Positions 1 to 9,799 of a stretch of DNA of 64,000 nucleotides are shown piece after piece. Both the position numbers and the translations under genes were made by a program. Every line of letters starts with the position of its first letter. The first letter of the stretch is position 1. Below the pieces are notes generated by a model. It saw only the letters and a program-made list of their open reading frames with translations. It was not told the DNA's origin and made no database searches. Origin of the DNA: Devosia lucknowensis (GTDB taxonomy: Bacteria; Pseudomonadota; Alphaproteobacteria; Rhizobiales; Devosiaceae); assembly GCF_900177655.1 (NCBI RefSeq), contig NZ_FXWK01000001.1:2046001-2110000 (forward strand), read 5' to 3'.

Positions 1-1484
1 TCACCGGCACGGATTCCAACTGCGATGCCGAAACCGATGCTGCCGGCGAATGCTTTGGCGGTGTTGCCCGCCTCAAGACCGCCATCGATGGCAAGCGCTC
101 CGAGCTCGATGGGCAGAATGTCGTCCTCGTGGATGCCGGCGACCAGTTCCAGGGCTCTCTCTTCTACACCCAGTACCGCAGCGAGATCATTGCCGAGTTC
201 GCCAATGATCTGGGCATCGAGGTCATGGCGGTCGGCAATCACGAGTTCGACGATGGCCCCGAGGAGCTGGCCAAGCTCATCGACGCCACCGATTTCCCGA
301 TCATCTCGGGCAATACCAATGTCGAGAACGAACCCCTGCTCGCTGGCAAGGTGGAGGGCACCCATGTGCTCGAAATCGGCGGCGAGAAGATCGGCTTCGT
401 TTCCGCTCTGGCCGAAGACACCGACGAAACCTCCTCGCCCGGCGAAAATGTCGAGTTCGACGACACCATCACCAGCCTGCGCACACAGGTGGATGCGCTG
501 ACTGCCGCCGGCGTCACCAAGATCATCGCCCTCACGCATGTGGGCTACACGCATGACCTCGAGATCGCAGCCAACGTGCCGGGCATCGACGTCGTCGTCG
601 GTGGCCACTCGCACACGCTTCTTTCCAATACCGAGGAAGGTGCCGCCGGCCCCTACCCGACCCTGGTGAAGAACCCTGACGGCGTCGAAGTGCCGGTCGT
701 CACTGCCTATTCCTACGGCAAGTATCTTGGCGACATCGTCGTCACCTGGGACGACGAGGGCAAGGTCATCTCCGCCGAGGGCGCGCCTATCCTCCTCGAT
801 GCCTCCGTCGAGCCCGACGCCGGCTACGTTGCCCGCCTGGCCGAGCTCGAAGAGCCGATCCAGGAGCTGATGGCCGAAGTCATTGGCACGGCGACCGAAG
901 CCATCGACGGCAGTCGTGAAGTCTGTCGCGTCGAGGAATGCACCATGGGCAATCTCGTGGCCGACGCCATGCTCGACCGCGTTGCCGATCAGGGTGCCAC
1001 TATCGCCATCCAGAACGGCGGCGGTCTGCGTGCCTCCATCGATGCTGGTGAGATCACCATGGGTGAAGTGCTGACCGTCCTGCCCTTCTCCAATACTCTG
1101 GCCACCGTGGAAATTTCCGGTGCCGACGTCATCGATGCGTTGGAAAATGGTGTTTCCGATATCGAGAACGGCGCAGGCCGCTTCCCGCAGGTTTCGGGCC
1201 TCAAGTACAGCTACACCCTCACCAATCCGGTCGGCGAACGCATCAGCGATGTACAGGTGCTGGTCGGCGGCGATGCCTGGGCTCCCATCGACGAAGAAGC
1301 CACCTACAAGGTCGTCACCAATAACTACATGCGTGGTGGCGGCGACGGCTACGGCACCTTTGCCGAAGGCGACAATCCCTATGACTTCGGCCCGCCTCTT
1401 GAGCAGGTCCTGGCCGACTACATCGCCAAGCAGGGTGGCGAATACACCCCCTACACCGATGGGCGCATAACCATCCTTCAGTGA
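1..1484 (+). CDS. Bifunctional metallophosphatase / 5'-nucleotidase (UshA-like), 5' end missing
   Basis: Periplasmic enzyme expected to hydrolyse 5'-nucleotides (and often UDP-sugars) to nucleoside and phosphate. The reading frame is open from base 3, so the start and signal peptide lie outside the window. Visible metallophosphatase motifs run in order: VDAGDQFQGS, GNHEFDDGPE, GGHSHTLL. The C-terminal nucleotidase domain shows QNGGGLRASI, a substrate-loop signature, and the end GGGDGYGTF typical of the family. A pair of cysteines (CRVEEC) sits in the linker. It ends in a strong terminator shared with the convergent receiver gene. Family assignment is firm; exact substrate is inferred. Confidence 0.93.
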   Translation, partial: TGTDSNCDAETDAAGECFGGVARLKTAIDGKRSELDGQNVVLVDAGDQFQGSLFYTQYRSEIIAEFANDLGIEVMAVGNHEFDDGPEELAKLIDATDFPIISGNTNVENEPLLAGKVEGTHVLEIGGEKIGFVSALAEDTDETSSPGENVEFDDTITSLRTQVDALTAAGVTKIIALTHVGYTHDLEIAANVPGIDVVVGGHSHTLLSNTEEGAAGPYPTLVKNPDGVEVPVVTAYSYGKYLGDIVVTWDDEGKVISAEGAPILLDASVEPDAGYVARLAELEEPIQELMAEVIGTATEAIDGSREVCRVEECTMGNLVADAMLDRVADQGATIAIQNGGGLRASIDAGEITMGEVLTVLPFSNTLATVEISGADVIDALENGVSDIENGAGRFPQVSGLKYSYTLTNPVGERISDVQVLVGGDAWAPIDEEATYKVVTNNYMRGGGDGYGTFAEGDNPYDFGPPLEQVLADYIAKQGGEYTPYTDGRITILQ

Positions 1485-1507
1485 TCCAGTTTGAAGACAG
1501 AAATGCG

Positions 1508-1533
1508 AAGGGCGCCGAAAGGCGCCCTTTTTC
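1508..1533. terminator. Intrinsic terminator, probably bidirectional
   Basis: Perfect 9-bp stem (AAGGGCGCC / GGCGCCCTT) with a GAAA tetraloop followed by a T-rich tract. It lies between the convergent 5'-nucleotidase and receiver genes. Confidence 0.88.
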
Positions 1534-1908
1534 TTAGTGGAAGTTCCCGATGGCCTGTATCAGGCCGTGTGCTTCCCAAGGCTTTGGCACGAAGGCCGTG
1601 TTTTCAGGCAGCTCGCCCGCCATCGGCTTTCGTCCCGCAGAAACGACGACAATCCTGATATGCGGCCACATTGTGCGAACGTGGTTTGCCAGCACCATAC
1701 CATTGCGCGAGCCCGGCATGTTCACGTCCGTGATCAGCCCCGTGAAATCGGCCCCGGCCTTGTCGAGAATGCTGAGCGCTTCGGCCACGTTGCTCGCTTC
1801 CCAGGCGACAAATCCATGCTCTTGGATCAGGTCGACGATGTCCATGCGGATCAACGGTTCGTCGTCGACGACGAGGAAGCACTTTCGAGGGGAAACATTC
1901 GTACTCAT
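1534..1908 (-). CDS. Single-domain response regulator (receiver only)
   Basis: A stand-alone REC domain of 124 residues with no output domain. The acidic pair D15-D16 is in FLVVDDEP, the phosphoacceptor is D61 in LITDVNMPG, the switch Ser is in VVVSAG, and the invariant Lys is in FVPKPW, so it looks phosphorylation-competent. I chose ATG at 1908 because GGCGGGA lies just upstream; the in-frame ATG six codons earlier has no Shine-Dalgarno. In alphaproteobacteria such receivers commonly act as phosphate sinks or partners in HWE/HisKA_2 kinase networks (family knowledge). Its partner kinase is not adjacent; the only kinase in the window is at 42427-43851. A weak EcfG-like element lies upstream. 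Confidence 0.85.
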   Translation of the reverse strand: MSTNVSPRKCFLVVDDEPLIRMDIVDLIQEHGFVAWEASNVAEALSILDKAGADFTGLITDVNMPGSRNGMVLANHVRTMWPHIRIVVVSAGRKPMAGELPENTAFVPKPWEAHGLIQAIGNFH

Positions 1909-1939
1909 TGAAAATCCCGCCACCATTATACTGTGCGGT

Positions 1940-1965
1940 AATCCTCACGCTGATCGGACGGTTCC
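1940..1965 (-). promoter_or_regulatory. Weak sigma-EcfG-like promoter for the receiver gene
   Basis: On the minus strand GGAAC (1965-1961), 17 nt, then GATT. The -35 is perfect but the -10 matches CGTT only in its last two bases, so this is tentative. Confidence 0.25.
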
Positions 1966-1976
1966 AACCTCTGTCA

Positions 1977-2001
1977 TCACTTTGTAAGCGTCACAAAGTG
2001 A
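1977..2001. promoter_or_regulatory. Perfect 9-bp inverted repeat upstream of the receiver gene
   Basis: Arms TCACTTTGT and ACAAAGTGA separated by 7 nt. It lies between the glsB-like stop and the receiver start. There is no T-run on either side, so an operator is more likely than a terminator. The binding protein is unknown. Confidence 0.4.
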
Positions 2002-2030
2002 ACGCTGCGCAAAGCCACGGGAATGGCCTT

Positions 2031-2282
2031 TTAGCGCCGCCGCGCCAACTGCCCCCAGATCAGCAGGATGATCACGGCACCGACGATCGAGGCGATGAAA
2101 CCCGCTCCGTCGCCCGCCTCATACCAGCCGATCTGCTGCCCCAGCCAGGTGGCCAGGACCGAACCGACGACGCCCAGCAGGGTGGTCAGAATGAACCCCC
2201 GCGGCTTGTTGTCCCCGGGCGTGACCCATTTGGCGATAAGGCCGGCAAAAAATCCGATGATGATGGCCCAGAGAATATTCAT
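2031..2282 (-). CDS. GlsB/YeaQ/YmgE-family stress-response membrane protein
   Basis: Small (83 aa) inner-membrane protein of the transglycosylase-associated family, which is often induced by stress; its biochemical role is not established. Three hydrophobic helices are visible: ILWAIIIGFFAGLIAKWV, GFILTTLLGVVGSVLATWLG and FIASIVGAVIILLIWGQLA. The PGDNKPRGF loop is typical of the family. I chose ATG at 2282, preceded by GGAG nine bases upstream; the longer reading frame adds ten residues (MADHNLERQH) without a ribosome site. It is transcribed away from the secreted-protein genes that follow. Confidence 0.88.
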   Translation of the reverse strand: MNILWAIIIGFFAGLIAKWVTPGDNKPRGFILTTLLGVVGSVLATWLGQQIGWYEAGDGAGFIASIVGAVIILLIWGQLARRR

Positions 2283-2332
2283 GTGCTGACGCTCCAAGTT
2301 GTGATCAGCCAATAAGTTCTGATCCCGTCGAC

Positions 2333-2393
2333 CGGTTGCAGCACGTGCTGAAAATCGAATTCATTCCACTTGTGAACGAATCTCCTGCAACCG
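2333..2393. promoter_or_regulatory. Inverted repeats in the divergent glsB / secreted-protein promoter region
   Basis: CGGTTGCAG (2333-2341) and its complement CTGCAACCG (2385-2393) flank the perfect 12-bp palindrome CAGCACGTGCTG (2339-2350, overlapping the left arm). This lies in the 172-bp region between divergent genes. It may hold binding sites; no regulator can be named. Confidence 0.25.
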
Positions 2394-2454
2394 TCGGGCG
2401 CAGGGCACGTTGTGTCGCCGCGGGTGGGCAAGCAACCTACTGGAGCTAAGAACA

Positions 2455-3006
2455 ATGATTAAGTTCATGACTGCACTTTCCATCGCGACCCTCGTCAGCG
2501 CCGGCTCGCTGGCAATTGCTCAGGATGCCGGGGTCAACGCGGGCGCAGGCGCTGGCGTCAACGCCGAAACCCCTGCCGGAGATGTCTCGGTCGGGACCGA
2601 CGCCAATGCGGGTGCCGCCACCACCACTGACACGACCAAAGCCGGCGCCAACGCGAATGCAAATGCAAACGCCAATGCTGGCGGCATGTCCGACAACACC
2701 TACGGCTCGGTCATGTCCTCGATTTCAGGCTCGGCCAGCGTCGACCTCTCCGGCGTGACCGATGAGGCCAACGTCACCATCGTGCTGCTCTCGTCGCTGC
2801 AGGGCAACGCCGCTAACGAAGCTTCTGCGCTCGACGAAGCTCTGTCGGCCGACGCCGAGGGTCAGACGACGCTGCACGCCAATATTGATGCGAACGCTAC
2901 CATCAAGGCCAAGCTTGAGAGCGAAGGCTACGCATCGTCCGACGTCGTCGCCGTCAAGTCCAATGCCGATGGCTCGGTTATCGTCTACGTCGACGACCGC
3001 GCCTGA
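2455..3006 (+). CDS. Secreted Ala/Asn-rich protein, first of three related proteins
   Basis: Unrecognised 183-aa protein. The N-terminus is a clear signal peptide (MIKFMTALSIATLVSAGSLA then IAQ, cleavage likely after Ala-Gln). A low-complexity segment follows (about residues 23-80) rich in Ala, Gly, Asn and Thr, including a run of Asn-Ala pairs. The C-terminal part has ALDEALSADAEG and ends SSDVVAVKSNADGSVIVYVD; this end motif recurs in the next two genes. ATG at 2455 is preceded by CTGGAG. A rho-independent terminator follows, so it is probably monocistronic. Export to the periplasm or beyond is inferred from the signal peptide; the function is unknown. Confidence 0.8.
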   Translation: MIKFMTALSIATLVSAGSLAIAQDAGVNAGAGAGVNAETPAGDVSVGTDANAGAATTTDTTKAGANANANANANAGGMSDNTYGSVMSSISGSASVDLSGVTDEANVTIVLLSSLQGNAANEASALDEALSADAEGQTTLHANIDANATIKAKLESEGYASSDVVAVKSNADGSVIVYVDDRA

Positions 3007-3030
3007 TCGCAAGGTCCACGCATTGAAAGA

Positions 3031-3058
3031 GGCCCCGGTTCACCGGGGCCTTCTTTTT
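3031..3058 (+). terminator. Intrinsic terminator
   Basis: Eight-bp stem GGCCCCGG / CCGGGGCC with a TTCA loop, followed by TTCTTTTTG. It ends the first secreted-protein gene. Confidence 0.88.
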
Positions 3059-3085
3059 GTCTCCCGATCGTCATGATCTCCTAGC

Positions 3086-3110
3086 GGAACAAGGACGGAT
3101 CGCGACCGTT
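3086..3110 (+). promoter_or_regulatory. Sigma-EcfG promoter of the second secreted-protein gene
   Basis: GGAAC (3086-3090), 16 nt, CGTT (3107-3110). This matches the alphaproteobacterial general-stress promoter pattern exactly. The start codon at 3132 is 21 bases downstream, giving a very short leader. Confidence 0.72.
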
Positions 3111-3131
3111 GGCCCGGTCCAGGAGATAACC

Positions 3132-3704
3132 ATGAGAACCCTTCTTTCACCCGCCATCGTCTTGTTCTGCGCCGCACCATCGCTCGGGCAGGGATTGCCC
3201 GCCCTGGAGGGACAGGGTTCGCAGACACAGACGGTCGAACTGGCAAACGATGCCCTATCGCTATCCATTGACTCCGGTGGCTCCCTGTCGCTCGGTCGCG
3301 GCGATGATCATGTCGCGGTCGACCTTGGCGTCACATTGAACGACAACCCGATTCAACTGGGTGGCAGACCCGACACTCCAGCAGACGCGCCCAGCCCGAC
3401 GGGAACGCCAGAAGCGGCAACCGCAGTCAAGGTTGCCGGCCCCTTTGCCTCACAGGGCGCGCGATCTTCGAGTCTTCCCTGTACCACCGTTGCGGAAGAT
3501 GCCCTCGACCGTGCCTTGGCTGGTGGCTTCTCTATCGTGGTGCAGCAAGCGGTTTGCGATCCGCAACAGGACCAGCGACATGTTTGGGACGAAAGCTCCC
3601 CTTTTCGCGCCGCCATTTCCGACGCTGGAATTGATTTTGAGGACGTCGTTGCGATCACAATCAATGACGCTGCCGTGATCGTCGGCGTCTCGCACCGCCG
3701 TTAA
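3132..3704 (+). CDS. Secreted protein of the same trio, with EcfG promoter
   Basis: Unrecognised 190-aa protein with a signal peptide (MRTLLSPAIVLFCAAPSLGQ). Residues of about 40-90 look beta-rich (ALSLSIDSGGSLSLGRGDD, VAVDLGVTLND). Two cysteines (LPCTT and AVCDP) could form a disulfide. The C-terminus contains ALDRALAGG and then DFEDVVAITINDAAVIVGV, which aligns with the ALDEAL and DVVAV...VIVYV motifs of the first gene and the ALNDAL and DVIAL...LVIYT motifs of the third. ATG at 3132 is preceded by AGGAG. The upstream promoter matches the general stress sigma. Function unknown. Confidence 0.75.
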   Translation: MRTLLSPAIVLFCAAPSLGQGLPALEGQGSQTQTVELANDALSLSIDSGGSLSLGRGDDHVAVDLGVTLNDNPIQLGGRPDTPADAPSPTGTPEAATAVKVAGPFASQGARSSSLPCTTVAEDALDRALAGGFSIVVQQAVCDPQQDQRHVWDESSPFRAAISDAGIDFEDVVAITINDAAVIVGVSHRR

Positions 3705-3772
3705 ACCCCTCTCTAGAAACAATTTTCTTAAAGCCCAGTCAAAGCGAGACCGATCACAATATGAATTTGCCC

Positions 3773-3845
3773 GGAACAATATCATCCCGAACGGATTAAG
3801 ATACCGAACCATAAAGGTTTAGTATAATTCACAAAAAAATGGAGG
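3773..3845 (+). promoter_or_regulatory. Putative promoter and RBS of the third secreted-protein gene
   Basis: The region contains GGAAC (3773-3777), 16 nt, GATT (3794-3797), an imperfect EcfG-like pair. It also holds a housekeeping-like -10, TATAAT (3823-3828), without an obvious -35. GGAGG at 3841-3845 supports the ATG at 3854 rather than the ATG at 3839, which overlaps it. Confidence 0.35.
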
Positions 3846-3853
3846 ATGGAACC

Positions 3854-4438
3854 ATGCGCTCTATCCATAAAATTCTACTTTCGTCCGTTGCAGCCCTCAC
3901 GCTCACTTCCGCAGCCGCATATGCGCAGAGCGGAGATAACAGCAATATTTTGAACGACGCAGTAAATGGCGTCACCAATACTGTCGATGGAACGGTGAAT
4001 ACACTCAACGACACGCTCGACTCCACCGTTGAAGGCGTGAATTCGACAGTCGACGGCGTGACCAATTCCGGTGATGTTGGCGGCGATGCGTCCGGCTCGG
4101 TCGGCGATGTCAGCAACACTGTGGGTGACGTCGGCAATGCCGATCTCTCGAACATCCTGTCCATGATTGAAGCCGGCAACACCGATATCGGCGACATTTC
4201 CGGCGTGAGTGATGTCCAGGTTATCGACGTCGCTGACGTAGCGAACTTCGACGCCAACGCGCTCAACGACGCGCTCAACGGCAATGCCAGCAACATCACT
4301 GCTCTCCAAGACGCCATCAATGGCAACGAGGCCCTGACCGGCATCCTCAGCGATAACGCAGTGGACGTGTCCGATGTTATCGCCCTGAGCAATAATCAGG
4401 ATGGTTCGCTGGTGATCTACACCAACAGCCAGGACTGA
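3854..4438 (+). CDS. Secreted Asp/Asn/Thr/Val-repeat protein, third of the trio
   Basis: Unrecognised 194-aa protein. A signal peptide (MRSIHKILLSSVAALTLTSA, then AAYAQ) is followed by about 70 residues of short repeats on the pattern V-N/D-G/S-T-V (for example VNGVTNTVDGTVNTLNDTL), strongly acidic and lacking Lys. Its C-terminal half has ALNDALNGNASN and SDVIALSNNQDGSLVIYT, matching the ends of the two preceding genes. The gene is AT-richer upstream than its neighbours and carries its own promoter and terminator. It may be an envelope or matrix protein; that is speculation from composition. Confidence 0.78.
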   Translation: MRSIHKILLSSVAALTLTSAAAYAQSGDNSNILNDAVNGVTNTVDGTVNTLNDTLDSTVEGVNSTVDGVTNSGDVGGDASGSVGDVSNTVGDVGNADLSNILSMIEAGNTDIGDISGVSDVQVIDVADVANFDANALNDALNGNASNITALQDAINGNEALTGILSDNAVDVSDVIALSNNQDGSLVIYTNSQD

Positions 4439-4479
4439 TTTCAGAGCTATTGAGCGGCATTAAGCCGATCTGCAGCACG

Positions 4480-4512
4480 AAGGCCGGACATCTGTCCGGC
4501 CTTCCTGTTTTT
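4480..4512. terminator. Intrinsic terminator between convergent genes
   Basis: Eleven-bp perfect inverted repeat AAGGCCGGACA / TGTCCGGCCTT with only two central bases, followed by CCTGTTTTTC on the plus strand. It serves the secreted-protein gene and may also stop thuB transcripts. Confidence 0.82.
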
Positions 4513-5556
4513 CTACACCGAATGTTCCATGCGGTCGCGGTCCGTGACCGTGCCGAGGTCCAGCACCTTCTGGATATTGGTGGCGTGGCGGAAGCTCGGT
4601 TCGAGATTCTGTCCGGTCCTGCACGCGTCGACGAAGCGCTGGTAATTGGTCGGCACCGGGTCTACGGCCACTTCGGTCCAGGTTCCCGTCTCGACGTCTG
4701 CGCCAAGGCAGGTGAACAGTTTCGACCAGTCATGCCGGTGCTGCACTTCCACTGACCCGAGCTCGCCATAGACGCGCAGTCGCAGCTCGTTGAAATGTCC
4801 GGTGGCCCAGCGCGTCGCATGGACGACACCCAGGGCGCCGTTTTCCAGCTGCGCCGTCATGGCGAAACTGTCATTGGCATCGAGATCGTATTCGCCGATC
4901 TGGTTGCCCGGCGCCTTGTCGAACGTTTCGAGACGGCAGAACACCTTCGAGAAATCGCTGCCGGCACCATAGGCTGCAAAATCCAGGATGTGGACGCCGA
5001 TATCTCCCAGTACCCCGTTTGAGCCGTGCTTCTTGCTGAGGCGCCACAGCCACTGGCTTTCCGTGCGCCAGTCGCCCCACGCCTTGCTGACCAGCCAGCT
5101 CTGCAGGTAGCTCGCCTCGAAATGCTTGACTGTGCCCACTTGGCCGGACTGCACGATCTCGCGCGCCTTCTGGAGTTGCGCGACATTGCGGTAGGTCAGG
5201 TTGACCATGTTGACGAGGCCCAGCCGTTCGGCCGTCTCGGTCATTTCCATCGCGCGGGCGTGGTCGGTTGCCAGCGGCTTTTCGCAGAAAACGTGTTTGC
5301 CGGCCGCCAGCGCAGCCATCGTCGTCGGATAGTGCACGCTGTCGGGCGTCACATTCGCGACGGCGTCGAACTCGCCCCATGCGATGGCGGCATCGAGCGA
5401 GCCGAAGCCGCGCTCGATATTGTGCGCTGCGCAGAACGCCTCGACGCGCGCCGGATCGACGTCGACGCCGCCCGCCAGGGTCACGCCCTCGATCGCCGCA
5501 AAATTCTTGGCATGCGTATTGGCCATGCCGCCGGTACCCAGGATGAGGATACGCAT
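4513..5556 (-). CDS. thuB: ThuB, Gfo/Idh/MocA-family oxidoreductase
   Basis: NAD(P)-dependent sugar oxidoreductase of 347 aa. The N-terminal Rossmann fold has GTGGMA near residue 7; the family's EKP motif appears as FCEKPLA near residue 95. In rhizobia and Agrobacterium the thuEFGKAB operon imports trehalose and related disaccharides, and ThuA/ThuB are needed to convert them to 3-keto derivatives (established for those organisms). Here gene order, length (about 350 aa) and the adjacent ThuA match that operon, so the assignment rests on synteny plus family. It is the last gene of the minus-strand operon. The gap to thuA (227 bp) is filled by palindromic repeats. Confidence 0.86.
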   Translation of the reverse strand: MRILILGTGGMANTHAKNFAAIEGVTLAGGVDVDPARVEAFCAAHNIERGFGSLDAAIAWGEFDAVANVTPDSVHYPTTMAALAAGKHVFCEKPLATDHARAMEMTETAERLGLVNMVNLTYRNVAQLQKAREIVQSGQVGTVKHFEASYLQSWLVSKAWGDWRTESQWLWRLSKKHGSNGVLGDIGVHILDFAAYGAGSDFSKVFCRLETFDKAPGNQIGEYDLDANDSFAMTAQLENGALGVVHATRWATGHFNELRLRVYGELGSVEVQHRHDWSKLFTCLGADVETGTWTEVAVDPVPTNYQRFVDACRTGQNLEPSFRHATNIQKVLDLGTVTDRDRMEHSV

Positions 5557-5651
5557 TCTTCTATTCCTTGAGGGGACAAATCGCCCGCTGCTTTATCATC
5601 GCGCCGGCTCCGCGCAAGCGGGAACTGACCGCGACCATTTTCACAATCTGC

Positions 5652-5768
5652 TCACCCGGCTTTGCGGGTGATCCCGCCTGGCTCCAGCCCTGAATTTCGT
5701 CACCACCCGGCATGCCGGGTGGTCCATGCTTCAGGAGGATGGAATGCCCGGACAACCCGGGCATTGAC
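5652..5768. repeat. REP-like palindromic repeats between thuA and thuB
   Basis: Two strong hairpins: ACCACCCGG-catg-CCGGGTGGT (5702-5723) and AATGCCCGG-acaac-CCGGGCATT (5743-5765), plus a weaker CACCCGGC...GCGGGTG unit at 5653-5671. The same paired-hairpin layout recurs at 25101-25170 and 29970-30034, so it is a dispersed family. Confidence 0.75.
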
Positions 5769-5783
5769 GACACCCGGGCAGCC

Positions 5784-6572
5784 TTACTTCTTCACTTCGC
5801 CCGCGTGGTCGGCGGCGGAAAGCTTGGCGCCGCGCTCCTCGATGGCCTCGATCGCTTCGCCCACCGGCGTATTCGGCGCCTTCATCAGATGCGCATGGCG
5901 CGTGCCGTCATAGGCCCAGTTCACCGCATTGCGCAGTACCTTGCCGACATTGGCATCATGATAAGTGGGGTAGGTTTCGTGGCCGGGGCGGAAGTAGAAG
6001 ATGTTTCCCGCGCCGCGGCGATAGGTGAGGCCCGAACGGAACACTTCGCCACCCTGGAACCATGAAACGAACACCGTCTCGAGCGGCTCCGGCACAGTGA
6101 AGGGTTCGCCATACATTTCTTCGTATTCGAGTTCGAAATACGGCGGCAGGCCCTTGGCGATCGGATGGCCCGGATTGACCACCCACAGGCGCTCGCGCTC
6201 GCCTGCTTCGCGCCAGTGCAGGTTTGCCGGCGAACCCATCAGGCCCTTGAATACCTTCGAGTGGTGGCCCGAGTGCAGCACGATCAGGCCCATGCCCTGC
6301 CAGACATGCTCCATGACGCGCTTGACCACCACGTCGTCGACCTTGTCGTGGGCCGCGTGACCCCACCACAGCAACACGTCGGTGTTCGCCAGCACGGCAT
6401 CGGTCAGGCCATGCTCGGGCTCTTGCAGCGTCGTTGTCTTGATCGACAGGTTGCCATCTTCCGACAGGAGCTTGGCGATCTGGTTGTGCATGCCGTTCGG
6501 GTAGTTCTCGGCGACAACCTTGTTCTTTTGCTCGTGGACGTTTTCGCCCCACACCAGGGTACGGATCGGCAT
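5784..6572 (-). CDS. thuA: ThuA, ThuA-domain trehalose-utilisation protein
   Basis: A 262-aa protein with the glutamine-amidotransferase-like ThuA fold. Diagnostic segments are [12 protein letters not shown] near residue 88, [16 protein letters not shown] near residue 113, and the C-terminal [13 protein letters not shown]. There is no signal peptide, so it is cytoplasmic. In rhizobia it acts with ThuB in forming and processing 3-keto-disaccharides; the exact chemistry of ThuA is less settled than the genetics. It lies between thuK and thuB as in Sinorhizobium. The gap to thuK contains a palindromic repeat. Confidence 0.88.
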   Translation of the reverse strand: MPIRTLVWGENVHEQKNKVVAENYPNGMHNQIAKLLSEDGNLSIKTTTLQEPEHGLTDAVLANTDVLLWWGHAAHDKVDDVVVKRVMEHVWQGMGLIVLHSGHHSKVFKGLMGSPANLHWREAGERERLWVVNPGHPIAKGLPPYFELEYEEMYGEPFTVPEPLETVFVSWFQGGEVFRSGLTYRRGAGNIFYFRPGHETYPTYHDANVGKVLRNAVNWAYDGTRHAHLMKAPNTPVGEAIEAIEERGAKLSAADHAGEVKK

Positions 6573-6617
6573 TGCTAGGCTCCTAGGATATCGGCCCGGG
6601 GGAGAGGGCCTTGTGAA

Positions 6618-6690
6618 TTCCGCGTCTTTCCCGCGAAGGCGGGAACCCCTGTTTGCGCTCGAGGTTCCCGTCTGCTTCGGACACGGTGGA
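6618..6690. repeat. Dispersed palindromic repeat between thuK and thuA
   Basis: TCCCGCGAAGGCGGGA hairpin followed by ACCCCTGTTTGCG and a second, weaker arm (GGTTCCCGTCTGC). The unit CCCGCGAA-GCGGGAACCCCTGTTT recurs at 30076-30101; a single related hairpin sits at 21681-21700. Confidence 0.65.
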
Positions 6691-6733
6691 TCGAAAAGAT
6701 GACGATCCCGGGACCGTCATCCGAAAATCGCCC

Positions 6734-7738
<1,005 letters not shown>

Positions 7739-7750
7739 TCTGTGACTCCG

Positions 7751-7879
7751 TCAGGCCGAGTGGACAGTCAGTTTGGGATGGGTCGAACCGGTGGCACCCG
7801 CGGCATCGGCATCGCGACCCGCGAAAACCGCCGGCGCGGTCGATGAGAGTGTGCAGGTCATCCTGCGTTGGTCGGGCAT
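7751..7879 (-). CDS. Possible 42-aa protein encoded between thuG and thuK
   Basis: A short open frame from ATG at 7879 to TGA at 7753-7751. Its start is five bases after the thuG stop, with AAGGGA as a possible ribosome site overlapping the thuG end; its stop is 12 bases before the thuK start. This snug fit resembles an operon gene. The product (starting MPDQRRMTCTLSS) has no hydrophobic segment, one cysteine, and no recognisable motif. It could equally be untranslated spacer in a GC-rich genome, where short open frames are common. Confidence 0.3.
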   Translation of the reverse strand: MPDQRRMTCTLSSTAPAVFAGRDADAAGATGSTHPKLTVHSA

Positions 7880-7884
7880 CGCTC

Positions 7885-8729
<845 letters not shown>

Positions 8730-8730
<1 letters not shown>

Positions 8731-9710
8731 TACCGGTCTCCCCCCTCGAAATTGACCTTGCCCAGCCAGATATAGAGGATCGTGAAAATCGCGATCAGCA
8801 GGAACAGCAGCGTCGATTGCGTTGAGCCCTCGGCGAAATTGTTGAACTGGAAGAGATTTTCCTGCGCCAGCACTGACATGGTCTTGGTCGAGCGCGAGTT
8901 TGGCGTCAGCACATAGATCAGGTCGAAGATGCGCAGCGCGTCGAGCACGCGGAAGATGATCGCCACCATCAGCGCCGGCCGCACCAGCGGCAGCGTGATC
9001 TTGAAGAACTGTTTGACAGGATGCACCCCGTCGATGGCTGCCGCTTCGTAGATGTCCTTGGGGATCATCTGCAGGCCTGCCAGGATCAGCAGCGCCATGA
9101 ACGGCGTTGTCTTCCAGATATCGACGATCAGCACGGCGGTCATGGCCGTGTCGGCCGACGCGGTCCACGCCACCGGCGCAGCCAGCAGGCCCAGTTTCAT
9201 GCCCAGGTCATTGATGATGCCGAACTGGTCGTTGAGCATCCAGCTCCACATGCGGGCGGAAACGATGGTGGGGATGGCCCACGGAATGAGGATGGCGGCG
9301 CGGACGATGCCGCGGCCCCTGAATTCGGCGTTGAGCACCAGCGCCACGATCATGCCCAGGACGGTTTCCCACAACACCGACCAGAAGGCGAAGCGGATCG
9401 TGTTCCATACTGCGTTCCACCAGTCGGCGTCGGCCAGCACGCCCCGGTAGCGCACCGTGCCGCTTTCGAGCACCTGCCAGCGCAGGTAGTTCCCGAAGCC
9501 GATCCACTCGGCGCCGTAGAGGTTGTTGAGAGTCGCGTCGGTGAAGGAAAAATAGATCGATCGGGCCAGCGGCCATCCGGCCACCACGGCCAGTGCGATC
9601 AGCATGGGTACCAGGAACCAGCGCGCGGCACGAACCCGCTGCTGCATCAGTTCCGATTTCACCCTGGGCGCCTTGCTCACTGCCAGCGGCGCCATTGCAT
9701 CGGTTGCCAT
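8730..9710 (-). CDS. thuF: ThuF, ABC sugar permease
   Basis: Inner-membrane permease of 326 aa, MalF-like, pairing with ThuG. Helix one is about residues 30-50 ([19 protein letters not shown]). The EAA loop is [20 protein letters not shown] near residue 235. The start chosen is ATG at 9710, preceded by GGGAGGGG; a longer frame to 9770 adds a proline/arginine-rich stretch and has no ribosome site. Its stop overlaps thuG by one base. Confidence 0.9.
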
Positions 9711-9746
9711 ATCGTCCCCTCCCCGTCGTGTTCGATACTTGCGCGG

Positions 9747-9778
9747 AGCGGGCGGCGGAGGAAGCCCCACCGCCCGCT
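9747..9778. other. Stem-loop after the thuE binding-protein gene
   Basis: Nine-bp arms AGCGGGCGG (9747-9755) and CCGCCCGCT (9770-9778) around a 14-nt loop, in the 89-bp thuE-thuF gap. No T-run follows on the minus strand. Such hairpins often protect the upstream message and raise binding-protein levels; that role is inferred. Confidence 0.6.
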
Positions 9779-9799
9779 TGCCAGGACTGCTGGGAGGAC

